From Actinoplanes regularis (GTDB lineage: Bacteria; Actinomycetota; Actinomycetes; Mycobacteriales; Micromonosporaceae): 64,000 nucleotides of DNA. Shown here piece after piece: positions 1 to 10,800 of this stretch (the first letter of the stretch is position 1; each line of letters opens with the position of its first letter). The stretch is taken from NCBI RefSeq assembly GCF_900188005.1, contig NZ_FZNR01000001.1:620001-684000 (forward strand), in the 5' to 3' direction. The position numbers and the translations under genes are program-made. The notes under the pieces are model-generated. The model had not been told where the DNA came from and ran no database searches. It saw only the letters and a list, made by a program, of their open reading frames with translations.

Positions 1-1706
1 TCGCCGGCGGCGAAGCGGCGCATCACCGCGTCCTTCTCGTCGGGCGGCATCTTGCCGTGCAGCATCTCGATCCGCAGGCCCTTGAGGTACTCCTGCTGGA
101 GCGCCGGCAGCACCTCGGTGACGGCGAGCGGGGGGCGCCGGGCGGGTTCGTTGTCCGACGGCGGGGAGGAGTCGTCCTCCGGCCCCTCGCCGATCCGGGG
201 ACAGACGACGTACGCCTGATGGCCGGCCTGGACCTCCTCGCGGACCCGTTTCCAGGCGCGGTCGAGGTACGCCGGTTTCTCCAGCGCCGGGACCACGTGC
301 GAGGCGATCGGCGACCGCCCGCGCGGCAGCTGGGAGAGCACCGAGGTCTCCAGGTCGCCGTAGACGGTCATCGCGACCGTCCGCGGGATCGGCGTCGCGG
401 TCATCACCAGCACGTGCGGCGGACGGGCCGCCTTGGCGCGCAGCGCGTCCCGCTGCTCCACGCCGAACCGGTGCTGCTCGTCCACCACGATCAGGCCGAG
501 ATCCTTGAAGTCGACACCCTCGTACAGCAGGGCGTGGGTGCCGACGACGATCCCGGCGGTCCCGTCCGCGACCTTGGCCAGCGCCGCACGCCGGGCCGCC
601 GCGCCCAGCGAGCCGGTGACCAGGGTCAGCTGCGTGCCGGAGTGGTCGCCGTCCAGCTCACCGGCCCGGCCGAGGGCGCCGAGCTGCGCGCCGATCCCGC
701 GGAAATGCTGGGTGGCCAGGACCTCGGTGGGGGCGAGCAGCGCGGCCTGCCCGCCGGCGTCCACCACCTGGAGCATCGCGCGCACCGAGACCAGCGTCTT
801 GCCGGAGCCGACCTCGCCCTGCAGCAGCCGGTGCATCGGGTGCGCCCGGGCCAGGTCGTCGGCGATCTCCTCGCCCACCGTCCGCTGGCCCTCGGTCAGC
901 TCATAGGGCAGCGAGGCGTCGAACTTGGCCAGCATCCCGTCGTCACGGCGGGGACGGGCGGTGCCGGGGGCGGCCGCGGCGCGGGTCCGGCGCTGCGCCA
1001 GGGTGACCTGCACGGCGAACGCCTCGTCCCACTTCAGCCGGTGTTTCGCCGAGTAGAGCGCGGCCTCCGAGCTGGGCCGGTGGATCTCCCGCAGCGCGGT
1101 GCCGATCCCGACCAGGTTGCGGCCGGCTCGCACCGAGCGGGGTATCGGGTCGGCCGGCGGCTCGAACGTGTCCAGCAGGGTCCGGACACACTTGGCGATC
1201 GTCCAGGTCGCCACGGCCTGCGCGGCCGGGTAGACCGGGATCAGCGCGCCGGCGAACTCCTCGATCTCCTCGGCCGCCTCGTCCTGCGTGGCGTCCGCCT
1301 TGAGCAGCTGATAGTTCGGACTGTTGAGCTGCCGCTTGCCGCGGAAGTCGGTGACCTTGCCGGCGAACAGCCCCCAGCGGCCCCGGGTCAGCTCCCGCTC
1401 ACGCCACGCCTGGTTGAAGAACGTGCAGGTGAGCGTCGCCCCGGAGCCGTCCCCGATGGTCACCTCGAGCAGGTTGCCGCTGCGCTGCCGCATGGGTTTG
1501 ACGCCGATCCCCTGCACCTGGGCCAGCACGGTGACCTGCTCGCCGACCTCCAGCCGGCGCAGGTCGGTGTGCTCGCCGCGCTGGTCGTAGCGCCGGGGGA
1601 AGTGATAGATCAGGTCACCGGCGGTGTCCAGTTCGAGATGTTCCGCCAGGGCCTTGGCGGTCTTCGCGCCGAGCACCTTGGTCAACGGGGTGTCGGTCGT
1701 GGTCAT
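1..1706 (-). CDS. recG: ATP-dependent DNA helicase RecG (partial, C-terminus outside window)
   Basis: About 568 N-terminal residues are visible and the reading frame runs off the left edge. The start is the ATG at 1706, which overlaps the stop of the upstream DAK2-like gene (ATGA). The N-terminus carries the helix-hairpin-like segment before an OB-type wedge domain (RYDQRGEHTDL region), followed by helicase motif I (GEVGSGKT), motif Ia (APTEVLATQH) and the DEQH box motif II (DEQHRFGVEQR). RecG remodels stalled replication forks and Holliday junctions. The ATGA overlap indicates translational coupling with the upstream gene. Identity is firm; only the last helicase motifs cannot be checked. 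Confidence 0.95.
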   Translation of the reverse strand, partial: MTTTDTPLTKVLGAKTAKALAEHLELDTAGDLIYHFPRRYDQRGEHTDLRRLEVGEQVTVLAQVQGIGVKPMRQRSGNLLEVTIGDGSGATLTCTFFNQAWRERELTRGRWGLFAGKVTDFRGKRQLNSPNYQLLKADATQDEAAEEIEEFAGALIPVYPAAQAVATWTIAKCVRTLLDTFEPPADPIPRSVRAGRNLVGIGTALREIHRPSSEAALYSAKHRLKWDEAFAVQVTLAQRRTRAAAAPGTARPRRDDGMLAKFDASLPYELTEGQRTVGEEIADDLARAHPMHRLLQGEVGSGKTLVSVRAMLQVVDAGGQAALLAPTEVLATQHFRGIGAQLGALGRAGELDGDHSGTQLTLVTGSLGAAARRAALAKVADGTAGIVVGTHALLYEGVDFKDLGLIVVDEQHRFGVEQRDALRAKAARPPHVLVMTATPIPRTVAMTVYGDLETSVLSQLPRGRSPIASHVVPALEKPAYLDRAWKRVREEVQAGHQAYVVCPRIGEGPEDDSSPPSDNEPARRPPLAVTEVLPALQQEYLKGLRIEMLHGKMPPDEKDAVMRRFAAG

Positions 1707-3274
1707 TCGACTCCTGCCAACAGGTGGTAGCGGGGCTGGCCGCCGGTGTAGCAGTGCAGCTCGATGAAGGGCCAGGTGCGATGCGCGTGGTCGCGCAGGT
1801 CGTCCTCGAGGTCGGCGGGGGCGTCCGCACCGAGGATCAGGGTGACCAGCTCACCGCCGCCGCCGAGCATCCGGTCCAGCAGTCGCCGGCTGACCTCGGC
1901 CAGGTCGTCGCCGATCACGTGCACCTCGCCGTCGACCAGGCCGAGCAGGTCGCCGGCCCGGCACGGCCCGGCGACGGTCAGGGCGTCGCGCTGGGCGGTG
2001 CAGACCTCGCCGTAGCGGCAGGCGCCGGCCGCCTCGGCCATCGCGATCACGTCGTCGGCGAACGAGCGGCCGCTGTCGCGCACCGCGAGGGCGGCCAGGG
2101 CCTGCACCGGGGAGCGGGTGGGCACCACGCTGACGCGCACCCCGGCGGCCTCCGCCTCGCGAGCCGCGGAGACGGCCACGGCCTGCGTGTTCGCGTCGTT
2201 CGGTAGCAGGACGACCGCGGCGGCGTCGCAGGCGTGCACTGCAGCCAGGAACTCGGCGGTGGACGGGTTCCGGTCGACGACGACGGCGCCCTCGGCCTCG
2301 AAGAGCGCGGCCAGGCCCCCGCCCGCGGCGACGACCACCGCGCCACGCGAGTCCGCGCCGGGCCGTTTCTCCGTCAAGGGGGTGACCCGGATCCGGTGCG
2401 GCCGGCCGGCCTCGACGCCGGCCTCGATGGCCGGGCCGATCTCGGTGACGTGGATGTGCACGTTCCACACGCCGTCCCCGGAGCCGACGACGACCAGGGA
2501 GTCGCCCATCCCGGCCAGGTCGCCGCGGAGTTTCTCGACCGCTTCCGGTACGGCGTCGAGCAGGTACTGGACCTCGTAGCCGTGCCCCTCGCAGCCATGG
2601 TGATCATGCGCGGCGGAGGGCACGACAACCGGCAGCGGGGACGGCGTGAAGTCGCTCTCCTCGACCGTGTCGACCAGCGCGTCGAGGAGCAGGCACAGGC
2701 CGCGCCCGCCGGCGTCCACCACGCCGGCCCGGGCCAGGACGGGAAGCTGGTGCGGAGTCCGGTCGAGGGCTTCGGAGGCTGCCCGCGCGGCCGCCCGGGC
2801 GACGGTGACCAGGCTGTCGGACTTGATCCGGCCGGCACCCTCGGCGGCGGCCGCCACCACGGACAGCACCGTGCCCTCGACCGGGCGGGCGACAGCCGAG
2901 TACGCCGCGTCGGTGGCCTGGCGCAGGGCCTGGGCCAGCTCGGTGCCGCGGACCGCGACCGTGCTGGCGAACGAGTCGGCCATGCCGCGGAGGATCTGCG
3001 AGACGATCACGCCGGAGTTGCCGCGCGCGCCGAGCAGGGCGCCGCGCGCCATCCGGCCCATCAGCCGGCCGAGCGGGGTGCGCGGCTCCTCGTGCAGGGC
3101 CGAATCGACCGCCTCCCGCGCGGCGGTGAGGGTGAGCACCAGGTTGGTCCCGGTGTCACCGTCGGGCACCGGATAGACGTTCAGATCGTCGATCTCACGC
3201 TGGTGGGCCCGGAGCGCCTCCAGCCCACCGTGGCACCAGCGGTGCACCGCAGCGGCATCGAGGGTCTCCAGCAC
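1703..3274 (-). CDS. DAK2 domain protein, YloV/FakA-like
   Basis: 523 residues, GTG start. The N-terminal ~200 residues match the DAK2 (dihydroxyacetone kinase phosphatase-like) fold, with the nucleotide/Mg-binding segment NVYPVPDGDTGTNL near residue 33 and GARGNSGVIVSQILRG near 85. The middle and C-terminal parts resemble the YloV/FakA layout, in which a DAK2 nucleotide-binding domain is fused to further domains. In Firmicutes FakA phosphorylates fatty acids bound by FakB (DegV family) proteins; the substrate here is not shown. It lies between rpmB (divergent) and recG (overlapping), the order I recall in many actinobacteria, so it is probably cotranscribed with recG. Confidence 0.85.
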   Translation of the reverse strand: MLETLDAAAVHRWCHGGLEALRAHQREIDDLNVYPVPDGDTGTNLVLTLTAAREAVDSALHEEPRTPLGRLMGRMARGALLGARGNSGVIVSQILRGMADSFASTVAVRGTELAQALRQATDAAYSAVARPVEGTVLSVVAAAAEGAGRIKSDSLVTVARAAARAASEALDRTPHQLPVLARAGVVDAGGRGLCLLLDALVDTVEESDFTPSPLPVVVPSAAHDHHGCEGHGYEVQYLLDAVPEAVEKLRGDLAGMGDSLVVVGSGDGVWNVHIHVTEIGPAIEAGVEAGRPHRIRVTPLTEKRPGADSRGAVVVAAGGGLAALFEAEGAVVVDRNPSTAEFLAAVHACDAAAVVLLPNDANTQAVAVSAAREAEAAGVRVSVVPTRSPVQALAALAVRDSGRSFADDVIAMAEAAGACRYGEVCTAQRDALTVAGPCRAGDLLGLVDGEVHVIGDDLAEVSRRLLDRMLGGGGELVTLILGADAPADLEDDLRDHAHRTWPFIELHCYTGGQPRYHLLAGVE

Positions 3275-3430
3275 TCGAAAATCCTACTAACCACCACCGA
3301 CAATCGCTGTGCACGCACCCTGACCGGGGGCGATTGGCTGTCGGGCCACCGAGTCGGGTAGGGTAGCGGGGTTGCCTGGCGAGACTCTCTCTAGGCACTA
3401 TCTGTTCTTCGAATCAACCAGGAGTATCCC

Positions 3431-3622
3431 GTGGCTGCCGTGTGCGACATCTGTGCCAAGCGACCGGGCTTCGGTCACAATGTGTCCCACTCGCACGTGC
3501 GGACCAACCGTCGCTGGAACCCGAACATCCAGTCGGTGCGCACTCCCGCTGGTGGCGGCACGACCAAGAAGCTCAAGGTCTGCACCTCGTGCATCAAGGC
3601 CGGCAAGGTCGCCCGCGCCTGA
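3431..3622 (+). CDS. rpmB: 50S ribosomal protein L28, zinc-binding form
   Basis: 63 residues, GTG start with AGGAG six bases upstream. The N-terminus ([21 protein letters not shown]) and NRRWNPNIQ are diagnostic of L28. Two CxxC pairs, CDIC at residues 5-8 and CTSC near 52-55, form a zinc ribbon, so this is the Cys-containing version; many actinobacteria also carry a Cys-free paralogue under zinc control, not seen in this window. It is expressed alone: it is divergent from the DAK2-like gene and is followed by a strong terminator. Confidence 0.97.
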   Translation: MAAVCDICAKRPGFGHNVSHSHVRTNRRWNPNIQSVRTPAGGGTTKKLKVCTSCIKAGKVARA

Positions 3623-3632
3623 GGTCTTCCCG

Positions 3633-3665
3633 AAAAGCCGCCGAGTCGCTGACTCGGCGGCTTTT
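3633..3665 (+). terminator. rho-independent terminator after rpmB
   Basis: A perfect 15-bp inverted repeat (AAAAGCCGCCGAGTC / GACTCGGCGGCTTTT) with a 3-base loop ends in a TTTT run 10 bases after the rpmB stop. It is symmetrical enough to act on the convergent GNAT gene as well. Confidence 0.9.
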
Positions 3666-3682
3666 CTGCGTGGAGCGGAAAG

Positions 3683-4147
3683 TCAGATCTTCTTCGCGTA
3701 CGACAGCACGCCGTCGTGCCCCTTGTAGTACCCGAAGTCCTCGATCCGCTCGTATCCGGCGGAAAGGTAGAGCGCGATCGCCTCGGGCTGTTTGTCCCCG
3801 GTCTCCAGGATGACCCGCTCACAGCCGGCCGCCCGCGCCGACTCCTCGACGGCGGTGAGCATCCGCCGCGCCAGGCCCTGACCCCGCGCCTCGGCCCGGG
3901 TGAACATCCGCTTCAGCTCGGCGTCGGACCCGTGCCGGCGCCAGGCGGCGCTGGCCACCAGCCGGTCGTCCTCGGCCCGGACGGCCACCAGGAAGGCGCC
4001 GTCGGGCGGGAGGAAGTCAGCCACGGCGATCGGGGTGTCGTCGCCGGTGCCGCCGTACCGCTCGGAGAGGTCGCGCATGTTCTCCGCGACCAGCTCCACC
4101 ACCTCCGGCTCATCGAAACGAGCCGTTCTGATCTTGATCTGTGCCAC
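3683..4147 (-). CDS. GNAT family N-acetyltransferase
   Basis: I place the start at the GTG at 4147 (154 residues, VAQIKIRTARFDEPEV...), because the open frame further upstream runs through a terminator hairpin. The acetyl-CoA binding motif A is clear (RMFTRAEARGQGLARRML, with R/Q-x-x-G-x-A), followed by a typical motif B (EAIALYLSAGYERIEDFGYY). This is a single-domain GNAT; the substrate is unknown. It lies just downstream of the RHS/immunity pair but is separated from it by a terminator at 4167-4198, so it is probably not part of that operon. It could modify an amino-containing metabolite or a protein N-terminus. Confidence 0.85.
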   Translation of the reverse strand: MAQIKIRTARFDEPEVVELVAENMRDLSERYGGTGDDTPIAVADFLPPDGAFLVAVRAEDDRLVASAAWRRHGSDAELKRMFTRAEARGQGLARRMLTAVEESARAAGCERVILETGDKQPEAIALYLSAGYERIEDFGYYKGHDGVLSYAKKI

Positions 4148-4166
4148 GTAGCCAGCGTAGGGGACG

Positions 4167-4198
4167 CCCTTGGAGCGGACCGAAGTCCGCCCCAAGGG
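4167..4198 (-). terminator. hairpin terminator closing the RHS/immunity unit
   Basis: CCCTTGG..CGGAC / GTCCG..CCAAGGG with a short loop forms an almost perfect stem five bases after the stop of the DUF4304-like gene. No strong U-tract is present, as is common in high-GC actinobacteria. It separates the RHS module from the GNAT gene. Confidence 0.6.
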
Positions 4199-4203
4199 TG
4201 CCG

Positions 4204-4803
4204 TCAGGCTTTGGTCGCCGCGTAACCCCGGATCTCGTCCGCGATCTCGCTCGAGACCGGATGCGCCCGTACCTCCTCGGCGAGCAGGCGCTCGAGTTCC
4301 GGGGAGGGTCCGCGTTCAGCGAGGATCCAGCCGTGGAACCGCCAAGCGGCGCCACGGCCGAAGATCTCCGGTAGCCGGCCGAGCAACTCGGTGCGATCGA
4401 GCAGCTCGGCGAGTTGCGGAAGCACTTCGCCGAGCTGACCGCACGCCTTGTTCAGGACGTCGACCAGGGTCGCCTCGTTGACGATCCGCCAGCAGTCCTC
4501 GTAGGGGCTGACCGGCTCGATCCGGGTGAGCAGCTTGCCGGCGGTGCCCCGTGGCGGCTCGTCGGCGGACCTGCCTTCCAACGAGCACCGGTATTCCCAC
4601 GTCGGGTTCAACGAGAGGGACACGTTGATAAAGAAGTACGCCTCCTCGTCGTTCCACAGCTTCGCTCTCTGGAATTCGATGATGAGGGCGTCCCGATGCT
4701 CCGAATAGCGGCGGAACGTCCATTCATCGGCCTCGAACCCCTGCCCGGCAAGGTACTCGCCGAGCCGGACCGCGAACTCATCAAGCAACGCCTCGGCGTC
4801 CAT
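4204..4803 (-). CDS. DUF4304-like protein, putative immunity protein for the RHS toxin
   Basis: 199 residues, no signal peptide or membrane segment, acidic. The pattern GFEADEWTFRR...ALIIEFQRAKLWNDEEAYFFINVSLSL resembles DUF4304-type proteins (a short N-terminal helix, then a beta-rich core beginning G-F-x-x-x-x-W). Such proteins often sit directly downstream of polymorphic toxins. It begins 43 bases after the RHS stop on the same strand and is followed by a terminator, the arrangement expected of a cognate cytoplasmic immunity protein. The family call is from memory of the pattern; the immunity role is inferred from position. Confidence 0.6.
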   Translation of the reverse strand: MDAEALLDEFAVRLGEYLAGQGFEADEWTFRRYSEHRDALIIEFQRAKLWNDEEAYFFINVSLSLNPTWEYRCSLEGRSADEPPRGTAGKLLTRIEPVSPYEDCWRIVNEATLVDVLNKACGQLGEVLPQLAELLDRTELLGRLPEIFGRGAAWRFHGWILAERGPSPELERLLAEEVRAHPVSSEIADEIRGYAATKA

Positions 4804-4846
4804 CTACTTCCTCTCGGTGGCCTCAGCTGAGTGACGGTGCCCCTGG

Positions 4847-7800
4847 TCACGCCGTAGCGAGTGCGGTGCCTAGCGCGCCACCGCCCAGCACAACACCGCA
4901 GACGCCGACGGTACCAACGACGCAGGCACCGACGCCGATGCCGACGATGATTGCCGCGCCCGTGCCGATGATGGCCGGCACCAACCAAGGGTGATTGTCG
5001 GATCCCTTCTCTTGCGGGGTGTTCTGCTGCACCGGAACCTTGGCCGGAACCGGAACATATCGCACATACAGCTGCGGCCGGGGAACCCGGAAGTGTGTGT
5101 ACACGAGGCCGCCGGTCTCGGCGGTGGGATGCAGGGGATTGATGATGTCGGTGACCGCCAATCCCTCCTCGGTGCCCGAACTGAAACCGGGGACGATCTC
5201 GCCGAGCCGCCATCCCTTCCTCGCCGAGCGGAACTGATCCGGGCCACTGCCCTGCAGTTTCTTGAGGTACTTGTTCACCTGAGGCTCGGCCTCGAACGCC
5301 ACGCCGAGGCTCTTGACCTCCCAGACATAGATGGTGTCGGTGTCCCGATCGATGTAGACGATGTCGGCCGAGCCGTCATGGTCACAGGCGCCCTTGTGTT
5401 TCCGAGTGCAGCCGCCTTCGACCGGGTACTCCAGGCGCACCGCATTCGGGTCGCCACCCATCTCCATCACCTTGGCCGCGATCACCGCGGCTGCGGCCTT
5501 TACCGCCGCATGGTGCCGGGTCGGGTTGGAGTATGAGATCCAGCTCTTGCCCTTCCACGCCGGCACCGGCTTGATCCTGGCTGCTTTGTCGGCCCTTTGC
5601 TTCTCAAGTCGCTTGGCGTAGTCCTTGCCGCTTTCATCGTCGAACTTGAGCCCGCTCGGGTCGGAGAGCGTGAACGGGCTGTTGTTGGCGTAGCTGTACC
5701 CGTTGATCTGCTGCGGATCGAGCAGGTCGAGCACCGGGTCGAGGGAGATGAAGCGGCCCAGTGCGGTGTCGTACTGCCGGGCGCCGAGCGTGGTCAGCCC
5801 GGTGTTGTCGTTCGTGCCACCGACAAAGCCCTTGTCCGTCGGCCAGGCGACCGCGGCGCCGCGCGCGACGCCGTACGGCGTCTGCCGCCGGACCGTGGCC
5901 CGCTGCGTGCCGGCCTCCACCGAGACCACCGACGTGCCCTGGTGGTCGGAGGCGCACCAGTTCAACCCCGCGCTGTTGCGCATGGCAACTGTGCTCCCGC
6001 CGAACGTGTAATAGCGGGTGCTACTGGTGGCGCCGGTGCCGGCGGCAAACCGGATCTCCACCCCGGCCAGGTAGAGGGTCCGGCCAGCCGGGTCACGCCG
6101 GATCAGGCGGTTGCCGTCGGCGTCGTAGATGAACGTGGTCTGGCCGCCGGCGTCGGTCGACGTCTCCAGCTTTCCCTCTGGGTCCCACGTCATCGTCTGG
6201 GTTCCCGACCCGCTGGGCCGGGTCACCATGTTGCCGGTCACGTCATAGGTGTACGAGCCGGTCCGGGCGCCGGTGGTGCCGGTCAGCGCGTGCGGCCGGA
6301 CCACGCTGGCCCCGGCCTTCGGGTACGTGTAGTCGGTGGTGACGTCACCGCCCGAAGTGTGCGTGACCTCCTTGGTGCGGTTGCCGAGCGCGTCGAACTG
6401 CCAGTTCTGCCAATACGGCGCCGGACCGCCCAACGCCGTTGTCGATGGAGCCGCCGTGCAGTCCCCGCTGCCCGGTGTCCAGGCCTGGGTGAGCCTGCGC
6501 AGGTTGTCGTAGGTGAAGCACTGCGTTTCATCGGTCGTCTCCGGCGCGGCGTCAACCGCCTTGGTGATGTTGCCGAAGTCGTCGTACTGATACGTGGTGT
6601 CGGTCAGCACGTAGGGCGCGATCGAGTCCCGGTCGGTGCGGATGCCGGTCAGCCGGCCGGTTTCCAGCTCCCGGGTGTACTTGGTGTAGACCCGGCCCCC
6701 GGTACCGGTGTAGAGCTCGACCTGGTCCATCTCGCCGAGCGCGTTGTAGTCGGTGTCCGCGACGTACGACATGTTCACGCTGCCGTACAGGGTGTCCAGA
6801 CCGGTCGGCAGCCCCATGTCGCTGTAGCGGTAGAGGAGCGTCTCGGCCGGAAGGTCGCTTCTGGTGTCCGGGATGCTGCTCGACGCGAGCGTCCCGTCCA
6901 CGTTGTAGGTGTGGTTGAAGTTGTAGATTCCAGCCAGCCCGGTCTCGGACTCCGGGATGATGACCTGGGTGTTGCCAGCCTGGTAGCCATCGGTGTAATC
7001 GAGGTACTTGAACTGGTAGGCGGCCGACCCGACGAATCGTGTCGACTGCGACAACATGCCCTTGGCAACGGTGTCGTAGATCCACTGGGCGCGCATGGTC
7101 CCGTTGACCGAGTTGTCGTAAGCCGCACGCTTGCGGCCGAGACTGTCGTACTCGTAGGCGATCTTCTTACCTCGGGCGTCCGTCGAGGTGAGCAGATTGC
7201 CGGCGTTGTCGTAAGTGTTGGTGGTCAGGCCCTTGTCCGGATCCCGGGTCTCGAGCGCCCGGCCACGGATGTCGTACTTGGTGGTCCACTCGTCGCCGCT
7301 GGTGTCGACGACCTTGGTGAGCAGGCTGCGGGTGTCGTACTGGTACGTCGTGGTGTCCCAGCTGCCCGGCGTCCCCGGGGTCGGGGTGGCGCCGTGGTAC
7401 TGACGCAGCTCGACGAGCCTGTCCCGGGCGTCCAGGACCTTCGAGGTCGCCGTGCCACCGGCGGCCGGGGTGACGTCGGTCCGGTCCCCCGCGTACGACG
7501 TGCTGATCCGCCACCGCTCGACGCCGTACGGCTGGAAGACATCCGCGACGACCCGGCCCGCGCCGTCGTACTCGACCCGACTCTGCCGTGGCACGAACGC
7601 CCGGTCGGTGGTGGCGAGCAGGGTGCCGCCGGCGTCACCCGCGGCGTTGTACTTGTCGTACGTGAGAGCCGCTCGCCCCGCCGAGTCGTAGAACTTCTCG
7701 GTGATGATCCGGCCGCCGGTGGGCGACGGCGCCTGGGTCTGGCGCTGCCGGAGCAGACCGTCCAGCAGTTCGTACGACGTCACGTAGTTGCCGGACTTCG

Positions 7801-10800
7801 TCAGCTTCGAGGTGCCGACGACCGAGGGCGCGTCGTTCCGCACCTGGTAGGAGAACTTCAGCTGAGGCGTCTGGGTCGCCTTGCTGCGGCCCGGCTGCCA
7901 GACCGCGGTCATCCGGCCGAGCCCGTCGTAGTCGAGGTCGGTCCGCTTGCCGTTCGCATCCACGATGGTGACCGGCAGGTTCCAGGCCGGATCCAGGGTG
8001 GTCGCGGTCGCGTGCAGCAGCGCGTTCTTGGTCACCGTGGCGGTGACCGGCCCGTCGGTGGCCGGAGTGTAGGCGGTCGTGGTCGTGAATCCCCGGGCAT
8101 CGGTGGACGAGGTCGCCCGGCCGTGCACGTCGTACGCCTTCTTCTCCATCGCGGTGAAGGTCGGCGCGCCGCTGTTCCAGGCCGCCATCTCCTGGGACTC
8201 GGTGACCAGGCCCTTGCTCGGGGTCGCCTCGAACGCCCCGCCGTCGTACAGGGTGCGGGTCTCCCCGATCACCTTGTCCTCGGCGAGCGTGGCCGAGACG
8301 TCGGCGCACTTGACCGCATAGGCCTGATTGCGGTGGACCCGATCCATGATCCACGCCGTGGTGTTCCGCGGCGTGTAGTCGGTCCTGGTGCACTCCTCGT
8401 CGCCGGTGACCGCCTCGTCGCCCAGGTCCTCGACCTCGACCGCCATGCCGTACGCGTCGTAGGTGGTGTTCGTCTTGACGACGCGCTCATCCCGCCCCCC
8501 GTCGAGCGTGGTGTAGCGGGCGGCCGTCGCGACCCGGCTGTACCGGGCGGTAACCGTGTCGCCGTTGATCGTGCGGGTGGCGGTCGGCGACGACGCCCAA
8601 GGCGTGTTGACCAGGCGGGACACCACCGCGCCGCCCGGCCCGTGGAGTACCGACGTCGAGCGGGTGGTGCCGGCATACCAGTCCTCGTCGGCGATGCCGT
8701 CGAGGGTCGCCGCCTTGGCACCGCCGCCGGCGTTGAGCCGGTCGCCGTTCATCCCGCGGAAGTACCGCATCTCGGTGTAGGTCGGGTGGTCCTTGGCGTC
8801 GCCGACGGTGACACCTACCGTGCCGTACCCGCGATAGTCGGACCAGGTCTTGTACTTCTTTTTGACCAGACCGTCGTCATCTGTGTAATGCCAGGCCGCG
8901 CCGTCGAGGTACCGGTACGAGTAGACGACCCGGTCGCTGCCCATCGGCGGGACGCCACCGGTGTTGTCGTTCTCGTAGACCGTGGTCACGACGTACTTGT
9001 GGAACCAGTCGGTGACCGGGTCGGTGTAGCCCTCGGGCACCCAGCGCACCGGGTAGCAGCGCCGGGTGTTCGTCTCCGGCGTAGGCATGGTCTCGCCGGC
9101 CTTGCAGTCCGGCTCGGAGTAGACGACGCTGGTCGAGCCACCGCTCTCGGTCCGGATACGGGAGATCCGCATCCAGTTCATCGCCGCGGCGAAGTCCCCC
9201 GTGGCGTCCACCCGGTTGGCCATCTGCACCGGGGTGAACTCGGTGTCCGGCAGGTCCGTGGTGCCGCCGACGAGGCCGTCGTGGGACACCTTCGACAGCC
9301 ACAGCCCGGCACGGGTGCCGTCACCCGGGTCCGGGAAGGTGTGCCGCAGCGTCCAGCGCTCCACGTCGGTGTACCCGGAGCCGTTGCGCACCTGGGTGGT
9401 GACGCTCGCCAGTCTCTTGGTGGTCCAGTAGGTCGGCGACAGCTTGTCGTCGCACTTGTCCCCGATGCAAGACTGGTCCCACGGCACGTCCGGCCAGTGC
9501 GTCGCGTCGTGCTTTTCGCAGTCGCTCAGGCACCGGTCGGCCACCGCGATGTCGACCCGCATCGGAGCGAGAGTGCCGAGTACCGAGTCGACCCCGTTGA
9601 TCCGGCGCGTCCCGTAGTCGATCCGCTCCAGGTTGCCGGCGCGGTCGTAGGAGACAGGGTCGTCGGCCTTCAGGTTCTTGCCGTACTTGTTGGTCTCCTT
9701 CTGGTACCAGAAGGACATGGAGTTGCCGGACAGGTCGACGACGTAGTCGAGGTTCCAGCGCCATGCCTGGGTGCAGGCCGAGTCGGCGAACGCGCTGGCG
9801 TGGCACGGCTCGCCCGGGTCGTTGCCGAAGATCGGCGCGGTCAGCGTCGAATTCGTCAGCGGCTTACCGGTCGTCCAACCCGGCAGGCGGTTGAGGCCGA
9901 ACCAGTACTGCACCCCGTCGGTGGTGGTGAGCACCCAGTATTCGCCGTCGTTGTCGCCGTTGGTCGCGCCGGTCTTGCGCTCGATCCGGGACCCGTCGTC
10001 ACCGCGAAGGTGCCAGCGGTTCTCGGTCGCGTTGTAGAGCATCTCGCCGGAGTGGCCAGGGATCGACAGCGTCGCGTTGCTCGTCTCCCAGCAGCTGTCA
10101 CCGGTCTTCTTGTCGTTGTTCGCCGAGCCGTTCATGTCCTCGGCACACGACACGTAGCGCCGCTCGACGAATCCACTGAAGGACGCGTCGAAACCCTCAC
10201 CGGCCCAGCCGGGCTGGTTGTTCGAGGCCGCGCTCTGGCCGTCGACGGACTGCGACGAGTAGGCGAGGGCGAGCTGCGGGGTCGGTCCGGCCAGCGCCGG
10301 CGGGACCCGCATCGGGTACTGCCAGGTGAACGAGCCCGTGTTGCCGCCGACCGCCCAGGTCGACGACGGGTTGAGCGTGCTGGCCTTGTAGTCGCCGGCC
10401 GGGCCGGACGCCGACGCGGTCGCCGCGACCAGCGTCGACGTGCTGGAGACCGTCATCGTGGCCGACAGCGTCTTCGCCGCGACGTCATTCGACGAGGCCA
10501 GTGGCCGCGCCGCGCACTCCTTGCGCTCCGGCGTGGTCAGCGCGCACGCCGGCAGGGTCACCAGCCGCAACCGGCTCGACCAGTCCGCGCCGTAGGCCGT
10601 GGCGAACGACCGGTAGTCGAGCGTGATCCTGGTGTCCCCCGGCGTCGTGACGCCGTCCGCACGGCCCAGGCGCATCAGGACGCCACGGACACCGGCCCGG
10701 TCGGTGGCCGTCCGGGCGAGCACCTCCGCACGGATCCGGCCCGGACCCGGCCGAGCCGACCGCGAGGTGGCCGCCCTGGCCGGCTGCGTGACTCGGATCG

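Noticed and set aside
57..1730. Plus-strand open frame opposite recG
   Set aside because: Shadow of the RecG frame, whose helicase motifs are clear on the minus strand.
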